DNA from: Ascidia mentula
Lineage: Eukaryota > Chordata > Ascidiacea > Phlebobranchia > Ascidiidae
DNA: 64,000 nt
Direction: 5' to 3'
Assembly (NCBI GenBank): GCA_947561715.1
Contig: OX387204.1
Span: 7,383,001 to 7,447,000 of the forward strand
Part shown: positions 50,501 to 60,701 of the stretch, in pieces
Position numbering within the stretch: position 1 is the stretch's first letter
Layout of the letters: each line of letters begins with the position of its first letter
The notes under the pieces: generated by a model
Told to the model about the DNA's origin: nothing
Database searches by the model: none
The model's input: the letters and a program-made list of their open reading frames with translations, nothing else
Program-made: the position numbers and the translations under genes

Positions 50501-50601
50501 TTATCCAGCAGTCCACCACAGTCAAGAACAAGGACATCCGCAAGTTCTTGGATGGAATCTACGTTTCACAAAAGACCCATATTGTGGAAGAGGAGGGATA
50601 A
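47517..50601 (+). CDS. RPL9: 60S ribosomal protein L9 (uL6)
   Basis: Four coding exons: 47517-47642, 47698-47823, 49600-49813, 50495-50601; 573 nt, 190 aa (human 192). It starts [13 protein letters not shown] after a gccaccATG context. Diagnostic motifs are [70 protein letters not shown] and the C-terminal [16 protein letters not shown]. The protein is part of the large ribosomal subunit near the base of the P stalk. Intron 1 is only 55 bases. Intron 2 is 1.8 kb because of a transposon insertion. Intron 3 holds a C/D-box snoRNA candidate. AATAAA at 50624-50629 ends the transcript, about 110 bases from the poly(A) signal of the convergent gene. Confidence 0.97.
48415..48914 (+). pseudogene. 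Transposase remnant, hAT/ZNF862-like
   Basis: A frame with [12 protein letters not shown] is followed, after a frame change near 48695-48700, by a second frame with [21 protein letters not shown]. Both phrases resemble host-gene and transposon proteins of the hAT/ZNF862 type. The frame break, missing N-terminus and missing dimerisation region show that it is dead. Confidence 0.6.
49105..49215 (-). mobile_element. tRNA-derived SINE fragment
   Basis: The minus strand reads GTACAATGACTTGGCGTAGT, then TTGCCACGGGTGGCG, then GAGTTGGAATCCCGTGG. These resemble a Pol III A box (TGGCGTAGTTG) and a degenerate B box (GTTGGAATCC) at about tRNA spacing, followed by a T-rich tail. The arms do not fold as a functional tRNA. 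Confidence 0.55.
50131..50193 (+). ncRNA. C/D-box snoRNA candidate in RPL9 intron 3
   Basis: Terminal stem GGGATC (50131-50136) pairs perfectly with GATCCC (50188-50193). C box ATGATGA lies at 50138-50144, D' CTGA at 50155-50158, C'-like TGTTGA at 50170-50175 and D box CTGA at 50184-50187. Length is 63 nt. The guide segments are the bases just upstream of D' (AACACAGATT) and of D (GAAACAAACT). Ribosomal-protein introns are the usual snoRNA hosts. The rRNA target was not determined. Confidence 0.7.
50224..50242 (+). repeat. CA microsatellite
   Basis: Short (CA)n run in RPL9 intron 3, downstream of the snoRNA candidate. Confidence 0.8.
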
Positions 50602-50741
50602 AAACGGGCATCGTTTCTGTTCTAATAAAAAATATCAACCGAAACTGTATTAGTTCTTTGTAATAATTACAACCTGGTCAGTCAAGATATCTTTCCTGCG
50701 TTAGCTGTTGAACACTAACAGCTGTACATTTGTCAAACACG

Positions 50742-50747
50742 TTTATT
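50742..50747 (-). promoter_or_regulatory. Poly(A) signal of first P-type/TSP1 gene
   Basis: AATAAA on the minus strand 80 bases after the stop at 50827. The RPL9 signal on the other strand is about 110 bases away, so the two 3' ends are tightly convergent. Confidence 0.75.
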
Positions 50748-50826
50748 AGTAAGCAGCTAAAAAAGTTGTGTACACGTGAAAACAAAGTTGACAATTTTTA
50801 CAAAACAAAGCGCTTCTGCAACCGCA

Positions 50827-53800
50827 TTAGCCAAAGTAGTTACAGCAGTTCTCGTAGGTGATTGGTTTGTAGTTTTGGCAGTGCGGTGTGTCGCCCTGAT
50901 GTTGGCAAGCCCACTCCACTCGTCGTCGGCAAGTCAGAGGGTTGCACGTTCCTGTTCCAACCTTCACCATGGTCCCGCAAAAAATTTCGCACCGGCTAAT
51001 ATCGATCAGAGTTTCGGTGACGCTTTTGCAGCCGAAGGCACCGCCGGATTCGCAGGACCTCGTGCGATTCCTTTGTCCGACCCCGCAGCCCACAGAACAA
51101 CGTCCGTATTCTCCCCAGTTTGACAATACGGGACATGCTCCTCTGTTGCATTGCCGTTTTTCTTGATGGCTTCCGCTGCAACCTTGGCCATTCGGTTTGC
51201 ACTCTCGTTGTCGGGATTGCAACCCATTGCTTCCGCAGGAATGAGTGCATTGACCCCAAAAGCCCCAAGCGGCGAAAAAGGGGCATTCCTCGTTTTTGCA
51301 TGATTCTGTTTGCTCCTGCGGACCGTCTTGTTCACAGTCTGCATTGTGCTTGTAAACGACACAGCGACGCACCCTCTTTCGTAGGCCTCCGCCGCAAGAC
51401 TTTGAGCATTGACCCCAATTCTCCCAACCTGACATGTACTGCGACACCCCAGATCTTTGTATGCCGATTTGGTTGCGAGGCACATAACATAGGTTACGTA
51501 CGCAGCAGCCCTCAAAGCTACCTTTCAGCGTTGGATAGCCCGTAAAGAAGATATTGGAAAACGGACATTGAGGTCGGAAGCCAGTGCCGGGAAAGATGGG
51601 TTGATACGGCGACACGGGTTGAAATGGATTCGTCATTCCGGGCAACGGGAAGCCGGGGTTTTGCGGAAAACCGGTTCCAGTGTTGGGGAATCCCCCCGGA
51701 AACATCGACGGTGCTGCACCTGGTGTTTGCGGAAATCCTGAGCCGAAATTTGGCGGGAAGAGACTCTGGGTGTTCGGAAAGCCGGGTCCGAATCGAGGCT
51801 GGCCAGTGTTGTTGCCTTGACCTTGGTTGGGATTGTAAGACCGCCCTCCGACGTTCGGATTCTGGTTTCCGCGCAAAGCGAGAGTGAACGCAAGTAGGTT
51901 TAACGGGTTCGAGGTGAGTTGTGACAAGGGGTTGTTGTTGTTGTTGTTTGGAAATTGGCGCCTAAGCTTGTTCAGCTCCACCCTCCAGTTGTCAGCCGAT
52001 ATCTGGCTGTTCAGCACCATGGTCCAGAACCGGTAGCGCAAGTGCTGTGGCACCAGTGTTTGCGTGATGTTATACAGGTTTTGCCTTAAAACTCCTTCGG
52101 TAACGATGGGATCCACCACGCAACCGGACAGACGACAACTATGGTAAGAGTCGAGAAACCGGGCGGCCGGCCATTGCAGATCAAGGGGTTGGCAGAGTGG
52201 CTGGCCGAAAACAAAACGGCTTTGTTGGTCAGTGGGAGAGCGGTAGGGGTCGTTACCAGAGCGCACGGAGACTTGATTAGGCTCGGCAGGATAGAAGCAC
52301 CCGATAGTTTGGTCAAAACAACCCCCGATGACCGAACACTCGGTTTTTGTGATACCTGTTGACAAAAAATTCCTTTGTGACATTTGTAAGGAAAAGTGAT
52401 TTGCTACTTTAATCAGATCATTCTCATTTTGCACGAAAACCTTTTGCGCACATGAACAATAAGTATAAGTAACAAAAATGGCATTGGTATATTGACAAAA
52501 CCATTAGGATTAACGAGTCAGGTGCTCCAAACTTAAATAAACTGCTTTATTTAGGATTCGTACGCCGTATAATTTATCCAGAGGTTTCATTTGGCAAAAG
52601 ATTTGTCAATCGAAAGACTTGCTGATGTTAGTATTAATACTAGAATTATAACCTAAGCTATGCCAAGTGCGAAAACTTGATGTAGAAAATACTGACCTCT
52701 CCATCCAGCAATCTTGGGTTTGATGCCCATGTACTGAAACACGTTAACCATGTAGCACCCAGCCGGTTGCTCGTGAATTTCTTCGAGGTTTTGCTCAATC
52801 AGGCAATTCGTATGAACCACGTTCCACGGCTGCTTGCTCTGCAGAATTAGAGATTAGTATTATTCTGTTGTTAGATGGAGTTTTCCTTTTGTATTGTCCA
52901 ACGAAACTTACAGTTTTCATGTATTTGTTGACGATTCGGTGGAACCGGGCGTTGCGAATTACTTTTTGGCACACAGGAACGCCAGGAAGAACGGCGGAAC
53001 CAAATGATTGGCGATATGAAAAGAGATCGGTGTCGAAATAGCATCCAGGGCGAGTAAAACATTTGGTCGCATCCATTTCTAATGTGACGTCAGAAGATGA
53101 ACAAGGAATTCTACAAAAACACAACACGTTTTCACAAATACACAGTGCTGTTTTGAATGATAGTAACAAGCCCATTAAACTTGTGATGCTTTGCGATTAT
53201 GTCCAATGTATAATTTAATGTTAAAAACAAAGTTTTTAATTTTTTCATACCTTTGGCAATAAGGGATGTTGACTGGGGGTGTAAGTAACGAATTCCAGTT
53301 TGCGTTAAAGGAGCTGAAACCACAGTTGTTGGGGAACGACGGGCATTGCGAAGTTCCGGGTACAAAGGGAGGCAATAATCCAGGTATGGCTCCATTGTTT
53401 CCAAACTGATTTCCTCCTTTGAAACAAGGATTTTGTCATGTAAATTTTCTAAGGTCCAAAACAGTGTACAATGTTAAGTCTAAACCATCCTACTTACCAA
53501 TTCCAAACAGACGTGCGTCTACACCGGTTCCTTCAGGTGCTTTTGGCACTGTAAACATTAAGGCAAATCGTTAGAAAAAAAACCATCCAAACGTGATATG
53601 CAGGACTACATGCTCATAGATTGACTCATTGCAATATTGGGCAAAAGTTATGTGTGAGAACATTGGTTTGATCGACCAAACAAACCAAACAATAAAGTTG
53701 AAACTGTCATGAAAACTTCAAACAAAGCGTTCTAAAACTTACATGCTTTTTGGTAGCACTTGTTGTTACGTAAAAAGCAATGATCTGGACACTCGCTATC

Positions 53801-54284
53801 CGGAACCTCGTCACTGTTAATGTCACAGGGGTCGACCATGCATTTCAACAAGTTGTCCGCTAAACAGAGTAAATGTTTTTTGAAATTGTTCTAGTGAGTT
53901 AAAACTTTTATTGAACTGTCATAAACTTACTTTCAACTCCGTTGGCTTCCAAGTTTTTTGCACTCACTGGGCAATCTATGAGCCAAAAGATACGGATTAG
54001 CTCTTAATTGCCGCTCTTTTGGCAAAAAGTGTTTAGGATTTTGTTTAAACCGACGCCTGCAATTTTTTAAGACTTTCTCAGTGTTAGAGAGTATAGCACA
54101 CGACAAACAAACAAGAAAAGATAAAAAAGAATACAAAGCCACATACACGCACAGGGCGCAAAATAAATAGATTTATGAATTCTTAGATGTGTAGGTTTGT
54201 TAAAGTGCGTTTGCTCTTACCATTTTCGCATCTTGCACCCACTTGCAGCAACGAAATTATCAGGGCTCCGAGAATCCACGCCAT
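50827..54284 (-). CDS. Secreted P-type (trefoil-like)/thrombospondin type 1 protein, paralogue A
   Basis: Eight exons: 54284-54221, 53975-53931, 53859-53743, 53548-53498, 53416-53251, 53110-52912, 52838-52697, 52355-50827; 2313 nt, 770 aa. A signal peptide (MAWILGALIISLLQVGA) comes first, then a small Cys-rich module (CPDHCFLRNNKCY). P-type-like modules follow: CPSFPNNCG to PPVNIPYCQR, KCFTRPGCYFDTD, and the clearest, ITKTECSVIGGCFDQTIGCF. Then come a Pro/Gly/Asn-rich low-complexity linker, a GSFEGCC motif with LCYVPR, three TSP1 repeats (WENWGQCSKSCGGG, WGFWGQCTHSC, WGEYGRCSVGC; about 566-720) and a C-terminal Cys-rich tail. It is predicted extracellular. TSP1 repeats commonly bind matrix or glycans; the function is unknown. 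A 5' UTR intron is likely (donor at 54419-54418). Confidence 0.88.
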
Positions 54285-54419
54285 TTTATACCTTAAAAAG
54301 TATATGAAAATTTAGTTTGGTAATCCTGATCTAACGCGGCAATTCATGCATTGTATACGTGTATGCACAGTATATACTAGTTGGCAAATTAAAAAACGAA
54401 AACAACAACACGCATTTAC

Positions 54420-54500
54420 CTCAATGTCTGCTATCCTTTCACAGTAGCAACTGAATGTGATATCTGACCACGATTCCCCCACCACAATATATACACCTGC
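54420..54500 (-). promoter_or_regulatory. TATA box and 5' non-coding exon of paralogue A
   Basis: TATATA on the minus strand at about 54488-54493. A short exon follows, ending at 54420 with donor GTAAAT, and an acceptor (TTTTTAAG) lies a few bases before the start codon. Distances suit a TATA-driven start about 200 bases before the ATG. Confidence 0.5.
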
Positions 54501-55059
54501 AAACAGTAGCTTTTTTACCTCCCAGCCCGCGGGCTAACAACACCTACAAGCATATGACGTCATGATCCCTTGCATACGTATGTTTTAGAAAGTGAAAGCA
54601 ACACTAATTGCAGTGCCGGCGACACCACCCTTTGCACACGATGCTATTTTGGGCGCCGAACTGCCCCGTTGGTCGCCTCTGCTCGATACGTCATTCAAGT
54701 TTAAATGCATTGGTTCAAAGCATGTTGGTAAACAACATGACCTTGTTTAACCCAACACCAATAAAATTTTGCTGCTTTTATGATCATTCTGTTCTTTTAT
54801 AGTCAGGTTTAAATAACTCTCAACATTTACACGTCTTTAAAAACATTTGTTTCCGAATTTCAATTAAAATTGTATTGCAGGAAAAAAATAACGCACAAGA
54901 AACCCTCAACAGAGAAGAAATTTCGTGAATCTGTTGACAAACGTCGGTTGGTAATTCAAAAAAATATAGGAAAATCTTTGTTTTTTGTTATCAGGTTATG
55001 TAACATGATATTAATATCGAGTTTCGGAAATAGATTTGTGATAGATTGTGCGGAAATAA
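54501..55059. other. Intergenic between paralogues A and B
   Basis: About 560 bases. It holds the upstream flank of paralogue A and the 3' flank of paralogue B, both on the minus strand. No other gene recognised. Confidence 0.6.
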
Positions 55060-58000
55060 CTACATATCAACTTTGTCACAATTGTGAAACCAACGGCAGA
55101 AACGGCACTGAAATGATTGGTAACAGCGCTGCTTCTTCACCTTCTTGAAGTCCTTGCAATGTCCTTTCTTGTTGCCGCGCGGCGTTTTCATCAGACATTC
55201 GTATTTCCGCACGATGGCGCAGGAGGGATACTTCCGACACTTGGACTTGCTCACTTGCACCACTTTGCCGCAATACGAGTGACAGATGCGAGACTCCGAC
55301 AAGCCGTCCGCCGGAGGGCAGGCAAGAGTAGTGATGCTGTCTTCGCACGAACGGTTTCGGTCCTGTAAGCCCGCTGAACAACTGGCGTTGCATTTGCTCC
55401 ATGCCGACCAATCGCCGAATACTGGACACGGCACGGTAGCACATTCGCGGCTCTCAGTCGAATCCCCTCTGCAGCCCTCGCCCGTACACTCACGGTTTCG
55501 ACGCATAAGGCCTCCGTCACACGACTCGCTGCAAGAGCTCCACGCGCCCCATGCGGCCCACTGAGGACACGGTTCGAGAGAGCAATAGAGTTCACGTTTC
55601 TCTTCACCTTCGCAGTTGTCACTGTGACGAAAGCGAACGCATCTCCTTGTAGCTACTCGGACTCCGTGGCCACATGTGTGTGAACATTGGCCCCATGATC
55701 CCCACTGGGCCCAGTACGCCGCAACGCCGGAAAATTCCTCAGATACGGCGTAGCGCGGTCGGTAGCACAAATTTTGGTCACAGCAACCGGAAAAGCTGCC
55801 CTTGAGAGGAAGCAGACCGTTAAATTCGTACAAGTGGTAGGGACAAAATGGCTCTATCAGGCCGGTTGTAATCGGTAAAGGACCAGGGAAAGCAGTATCT
55901 GGCAGCGAAGGCGATGAGTCGGGTAGTACCGTACCAGCGGCTTCAGGATGCATTAATATGAATCTTTCCTGGTTTGTAAACGTATCGGGAGATTTGGTGT
56001 CTTCCGCTTTGTTCATGATGCGTGAAAGTCGGTTACGGAAGTTCATCCAATCAACGCTGCGGTAGATCTCGGCAAAGTTATCTGGGTGAGCCATGACCTC
56101 ATCCACCTTCTCTCGCCAGTTGTCAACCCCCACCTGCTTCACTTGTACGAGATACCAGAATAGGAGACGCAAGTACGGCGGCAAGTACGTGAGGGTGACG
56201 TTTAGGAGATGCTGCCTGATAATGATATCGACGCTGGGAATGACAACACAGCCGGACTGTTTGCATTGATGGTGGGCCGTGAGAAAGTGGCTGGGCGTAA
56301 AGGACACGTCAAGTGCTTGACATCTTTGCGATGTGGCGTCGGGCAACGATGCGTGGATATCAGAACCTTCTGGAATTTGAATACCTTTCTCCTTTAGTGG
56401 GAGGAAGCAGTCGTGGGTGAAACAACCTCCGATCAATTTGCATTCACGTTCGGTAATGTCTGGTAAGCAAATAGAATACATTAGTTTAGGTTTATCCAAA
56501 GTTTATCACGCACAGAAAAGTCATATGGTGTTCTGCTTCTGTTTAAACCTCGTTATCATTGGTCTTTCCTGACCCGCTTTTACAGCACATTTTTTCTGAT
56601 CATGTGTTACAGCATGAAAAAAGATAAGCAAAGTGGAGCCAATAATATAAATTGTGTATAAGTTGCAGACAGATATCCACTGTTTCGACCTAAAAGGTCT
56701 CATCAGCGCAGCTGGCGTGACTATCAGACGACTTTGCTGACCAAACGGCCAAGCAAAGACTTCCACTTTGTGGTGACTACACAACCACCGTCATCCGTTG
56801 GGCACCAAACTAGGTGCAACCTTACGGAGAAAACAAGGTGGAAACACTATGGCCAAACAAAGCTCAACCAATAGTGCCGCCAGGCCCCGTGTCACAATAA
56901 TCATATGATAAGCAAAGTGGAGCCTTTTCTGCCAGGAAATTCGCGCTTGGGTAACTAATAGAAACTGCTCACGAAGATAAAATAATTGTACAAGTTATTT
57001 ACTGATACTTATATAAAAGTGTTTGATTTTTTGAATTAAAACAATTGTCTTTGAAGTCACCTTTCCATCCTGCGAGTTTGGGTTGAACTCCCATGTACAC
57101 GAGAGCGTCAATCTTGCTGCAACCTGCTGACGGTTGGAAAATACTTTCCTTGTTCTCTTCGATGAAACAGTAGGTGTGAAGTCCATTCCACGGAATAGTT
57201 CCCTGCAAAAAACGTGAGCATATAGAAACAATATTATTTAAGTAAGACTTTTTGGTTGTATGGTTGGGTTTGCGTGCATTTTGTATTGTTTTATAGGACA
57301 AATAATAGACCACCAAATACAAATGGGTGTTCGAGAAGAAAGGTTATCAACAAGTCAGGCGCAGTTCTTTACGGTTTTGGGGTGGATCACGTTCTTTGCC
57401 CTTCGTGCGACCTTGAAGGGGAAACCGTTAGTTGACAGGACTCACGTTTTGTGTGTATTCGTTGACGAGTTGGTGAAACTTCCGGTTACGTACTGCCATG
57501 TGACAAGTGGGCACGCCCGGCATGAACGAATACCCGAAGTAGTATCTCAGATTGAACAACTCCACGTCGAAGTAACAGCCCGGGACCGAGTGACAGGCAA
57601 CACCATCCAACTCCAAACTCGGGTTACCCGGACATGCAGTTCTGTGCGCAAACACTTCCGATTAAGGGTGAAGCCAATACGTTTTATTTGGATATTGGTT
57701 TAATTACTGCGAATAAATGTCAACGGCAGTAAGATTTCTGCCTCTTCGTTCCGTTTTATTCACTGTTCGTTACGTATGTTTAACATATTGTGTGCGCATC
57801 ATAGTATAAAATATTCGTACTGTTTTCCATGAAAAATTTGACCACTTGATTCGATATTATTAGGTTCCATGTGTGCCCAATGACAGTACTTTTTACAAAA
57901 TAAACATGTTCCACAGACGTAAAAAAATACCTTTGGCAATATGGTATGTTGACTGGCGGATCAAGCAACTTAATGTTGTTGGGATCGTGAGGCTCGATGT

Positions 58001-58824
58001 TGCAGGTGGCTGGAAACCTTACACACCACGGAGGAATCACTGGAAACGGAAATCCAGGAACGGTGGCGGTTCTGGCATCTGTAACTAACCTCCTTGACAA
58101 AATGTCGCCGAGATTCGTTGCATTCTCCACAGTTGTTACGTTGACTGTTAATAAATAAATTTGCGTTCAATGCTTTTCAAGGGCTGGTAAGTGTTAGAAA
58201 ATAGAGACGTGCTTTGTTATATTTTCTATTTGTGCGCTTGGTTTACTTTCATCATTTTCTGTTTTTTCACGCGAAGTTTTTCATCAATTCCGTTTCTAAC
58301 TAAGAATAGCAGAATGTGATAGTTGCAATTTTTGAAACTCTGTTAGCTGTTACCTTTACGTAAAATCTAGCAATACAGAATAATGGTTACGCATTGTTTC
58401 AACTTTCTTGGTCTTTGTAACCCTGTGAACAAATAAAACCCCGTTCTTCACGGATAAAATCGTACCTGTTTTCAAGAAACAGGAACTTCCATTCCAATGG
58501 CAGAATTTTGCGTTCAGACATTCGCTTCTGTTGGAAATAACGTTGCCTGCATCGTCGCAGGGATTGATACAAGGAAGGTGAACTTTACCTTCAAAAAATA
58601 ACACTCACGTTAAGTTACAAAAAGTGCTTCGTTGAGTTTGCCTGTGATCTTCACAAAAGTTATAAATAGTTATAAAATAAACGTAGAAAGCTCAGCAGTC
58701 ACTTACCTGGAACATACGTTCCATTTTCAATGAGATTTTCTCTCGCTTGGTCGCATGACAGGCCTGCTACGAGCGAACAGAAGATCGCCACAGTGACTCC
58801 AACTATCACACAAACCTTTACCAT
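55060..58824 (-). CDS. Secreted P-type (trefoil-like)/thrombospondin type 1 protein, paralogue B
   Basis: Six exons: 58824-58707, 58588-58466, 58144-57931, 57641-57446, 57202-57061, 56459-55060; 2193 nt, 730 aa. Order matches paralogue A: signal peptide (VCVIVGVTVAIFCSLVAG), small Cys module (CLNAKFCHWNGSSCF), P-type-like modules (CNIEPHDPNN to PPVNIPYCQR; HSVPGCYFDVE), the GVQPKLAGWK linker, ITERECKLIGGCFTHDCF, a variable linker, GSFSGCC with LCYRPR, and three TSP1 repeats (WGSWGQCSHTCGHG, WGAWSSCSESCDGG, WSAWSKCNASC; about 512-660) with a basic Cys-rich end. Exon phases equal those of paralogue A (the 142-base exon is the same length in both), but it has fewer exons because A splits the linker. 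The last intron carries the hammerhead-bearing insertion. Confidence 0.88.
56623..56924 (-). mobile_element. SINE-like insertion with 18-bp target repeats and a hammerhead
   Basis: An 18-base direct repeat, gataagcaaagtggagcc, lies at 56623-56640 and 56907-56924. Between the copies are 266 bases. Read on the minus strand they end with a hammerhead ribozyme and an AT-rich tail just before the target repeat. No open frame is seen, so it is non-autonomous. An 18-base target repeat and a 3' tail point to LINE- or Penelope-type reverse transcription. Confidence 0.8.
56661..56713 (-). ncRNA. Canonical hammerhead ribozyme (type I)
   Basis: Minus strand, 5' to 3': stem I AGCUGCG; core CUGAUGA (56706-56700); stem II GACCU-UUU-AGGUC; GAA; stem III ACAG, a seven-base loop, CUGU; cleavage base C at 56668 (GUC triplet); stem I strand UGCAACU. 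Stem I pairs six of seven positions, stem II has five pairs and stem III four. All conserved core bases are present. Because stem I is the open stem, it is type I. It lies in an intron of paralogue B in the sense direction. Confidence 0.85.
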
Positions 58825-60701
58825 TTCTAGGCAGTTTTTAAAAGTTGTCTAGAATACAAACCGAATGTATCGAAGTCAGGATGACCCGGCACTGGCAGAT
58901 ACGGGCAATGGCACGCGTTATATGTCGATTGATTGCTACGTGTTTAATTGGATTTTGCCTAGTTATGGGGTTTTAACAGCTACACTAAACGTTGCGCTGC
59001 CGTGGATAATTACTTCCAACTCGTTGTTTCGATTTTGACACTTCATTTGTTTGTTACAAATCACGTTTTGATTGTCTTAAACGATAATACCATTGGTTTA
59101 AAATGATTGCTCCAATTCCAATAACTTCGTAACGAAACTCTACAAAACTTGATTCTCTACAATAATTTCTCTGAAGTTCCATTAAATATTTGGCTTCTAG
59201 TTTCTTGCCCGCGTGTGCGCAATGCGCATAGTTCAGGTGAGAATTTCTTGGAAAAATGTGACGAAGGCAGCATCACGCATGCGCCCGTCGGTTCGCCAAA
59301 AACCGAATGCTGTCAGTCGGAAACTACCTCGCCAAGTTTAGCAGGATGCGCACTCAGCAAAGGTCTTAGCGGTATATAAATAAAAATGCAACCAAGCAGT
59401 TTATGTAAGCAATTTTAGTCTTCCCTGCCATGATGGCAAGAAGCGTTTGAGTTTAGCAACTGATTATACCAGCTGTTGATAAGGGTATCAAAAGTCGAAT
59501 TTTGATTTTGGACAAACACTATAACTACAGGCAGATAAGTCATAACAAGACTGTTGCCCTAGGCACTACCGCGGCCTAACCTTGTTATGATCACAGCAGA
59601 AAAGTACGAAGAAACGGCAGCAAAACATCCCCAGCAAATGAATAACCTTCCTAAATTTTGCGAAAACCCTTACAGCAATAAACGGCACTCTGTTTTCACC
59701 GCCATCCAGTACAGTGCAGTAATATATATCGAAAAACTGCTTTTAAAGCGGTTTCCATGTACGTAAATTTTCAATCGTCATCGCATCGTGCCATATTTAG
59801 CTTCAAGTTTGTTGGGCCAATACGCTCGAAGGCTCAAATGTTTTCTTGGAAGCGTTAGTCATCTGGGGGCCAAAAGCTTACAAAATGATTCACAACATGG
59901 AAGTTTATGACACTGTGGTGTATGTAGCATTTATTTGTGTGGTTTCAGGTTTATATTTGGCTGGTGTGCAGCGCAATTTAAGCCAAAGACATTTTGTGAA
60001 TCAAGAACTTTGTTCCTTCGTGTACTGACTTTCATAGAAAGTAATAATTTAAAAAAAAAATTTGCTAATTTCTGATAAAAAAAAACATGAAAATGGGATG
60101 GACTAATGCATTGGGAGTTATCTGTTTAAATTTCGCCGACATCAAGCGGATAAATTTGAACAAATCATAATTAGCTTACAACCTTTTGTCACGATCACGT
60201 GATTGTCACCTTTGGTCGTGATACCCTGAACATTATCCCTCTTGTATGTTTATATGGTGTCGTCAACTAAGCCATTGTTCTCAACATATCCTCCCACCGC
60301 CGGGCCATAAGGATCATTGTTATTCGCTTTGTCGCAATGTAAATTGCTGTTTATTACGCTTTGATATCTTAATACCTGTCCCGTACTCTTGACCCAAACA
60401 ATCATCTTGGTCGTGACTCAATGCGGTGAATCAGAAGTGCGGCGAGAATCTGAGTGGAAAGCGCTTCCAGCATGGCACCGCTGTATGGCATGTATATGCG
60501 GGGGCCTAAATATAACCGGACCATCCATGTTTCGCTGCTTCTCCTCGTCGCTCCTCGCCACGTACATATTTATACATCTGGAAAAACACCGCGGGCGAGC
60601 CTCCGTGGATTGAATTTCAAGTACGGACAGGACAGGTTAAATGCAGGTTTGCTCACTCGATATTGGTCTTGCTGCAGGTCACAGGCTCTTGTAAGTCAAG
60701 C
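58825..60701. other. Divergent region between paralogues B and C
   Basis: About 1.9 kb between the start codons of B (minus) and C (plus), so probably both promoters. Short open frames, including a 60-codon one at 59846-60028, have no support. No RNA gene recognised. Confidence 0.6.

Noticed and set aside
51006..51893. Several long frames on both strands over the last exon of paralogue A
   Set aside because: They overlap the TSP1-coding frame, which is supported by Cys spacing and splice phase.
59846..60028. 60-codon open frame with a hydrophobic stretch
   Set aside because: No similarity, no splice partners, and it sits in the shared promoter region of two genes.
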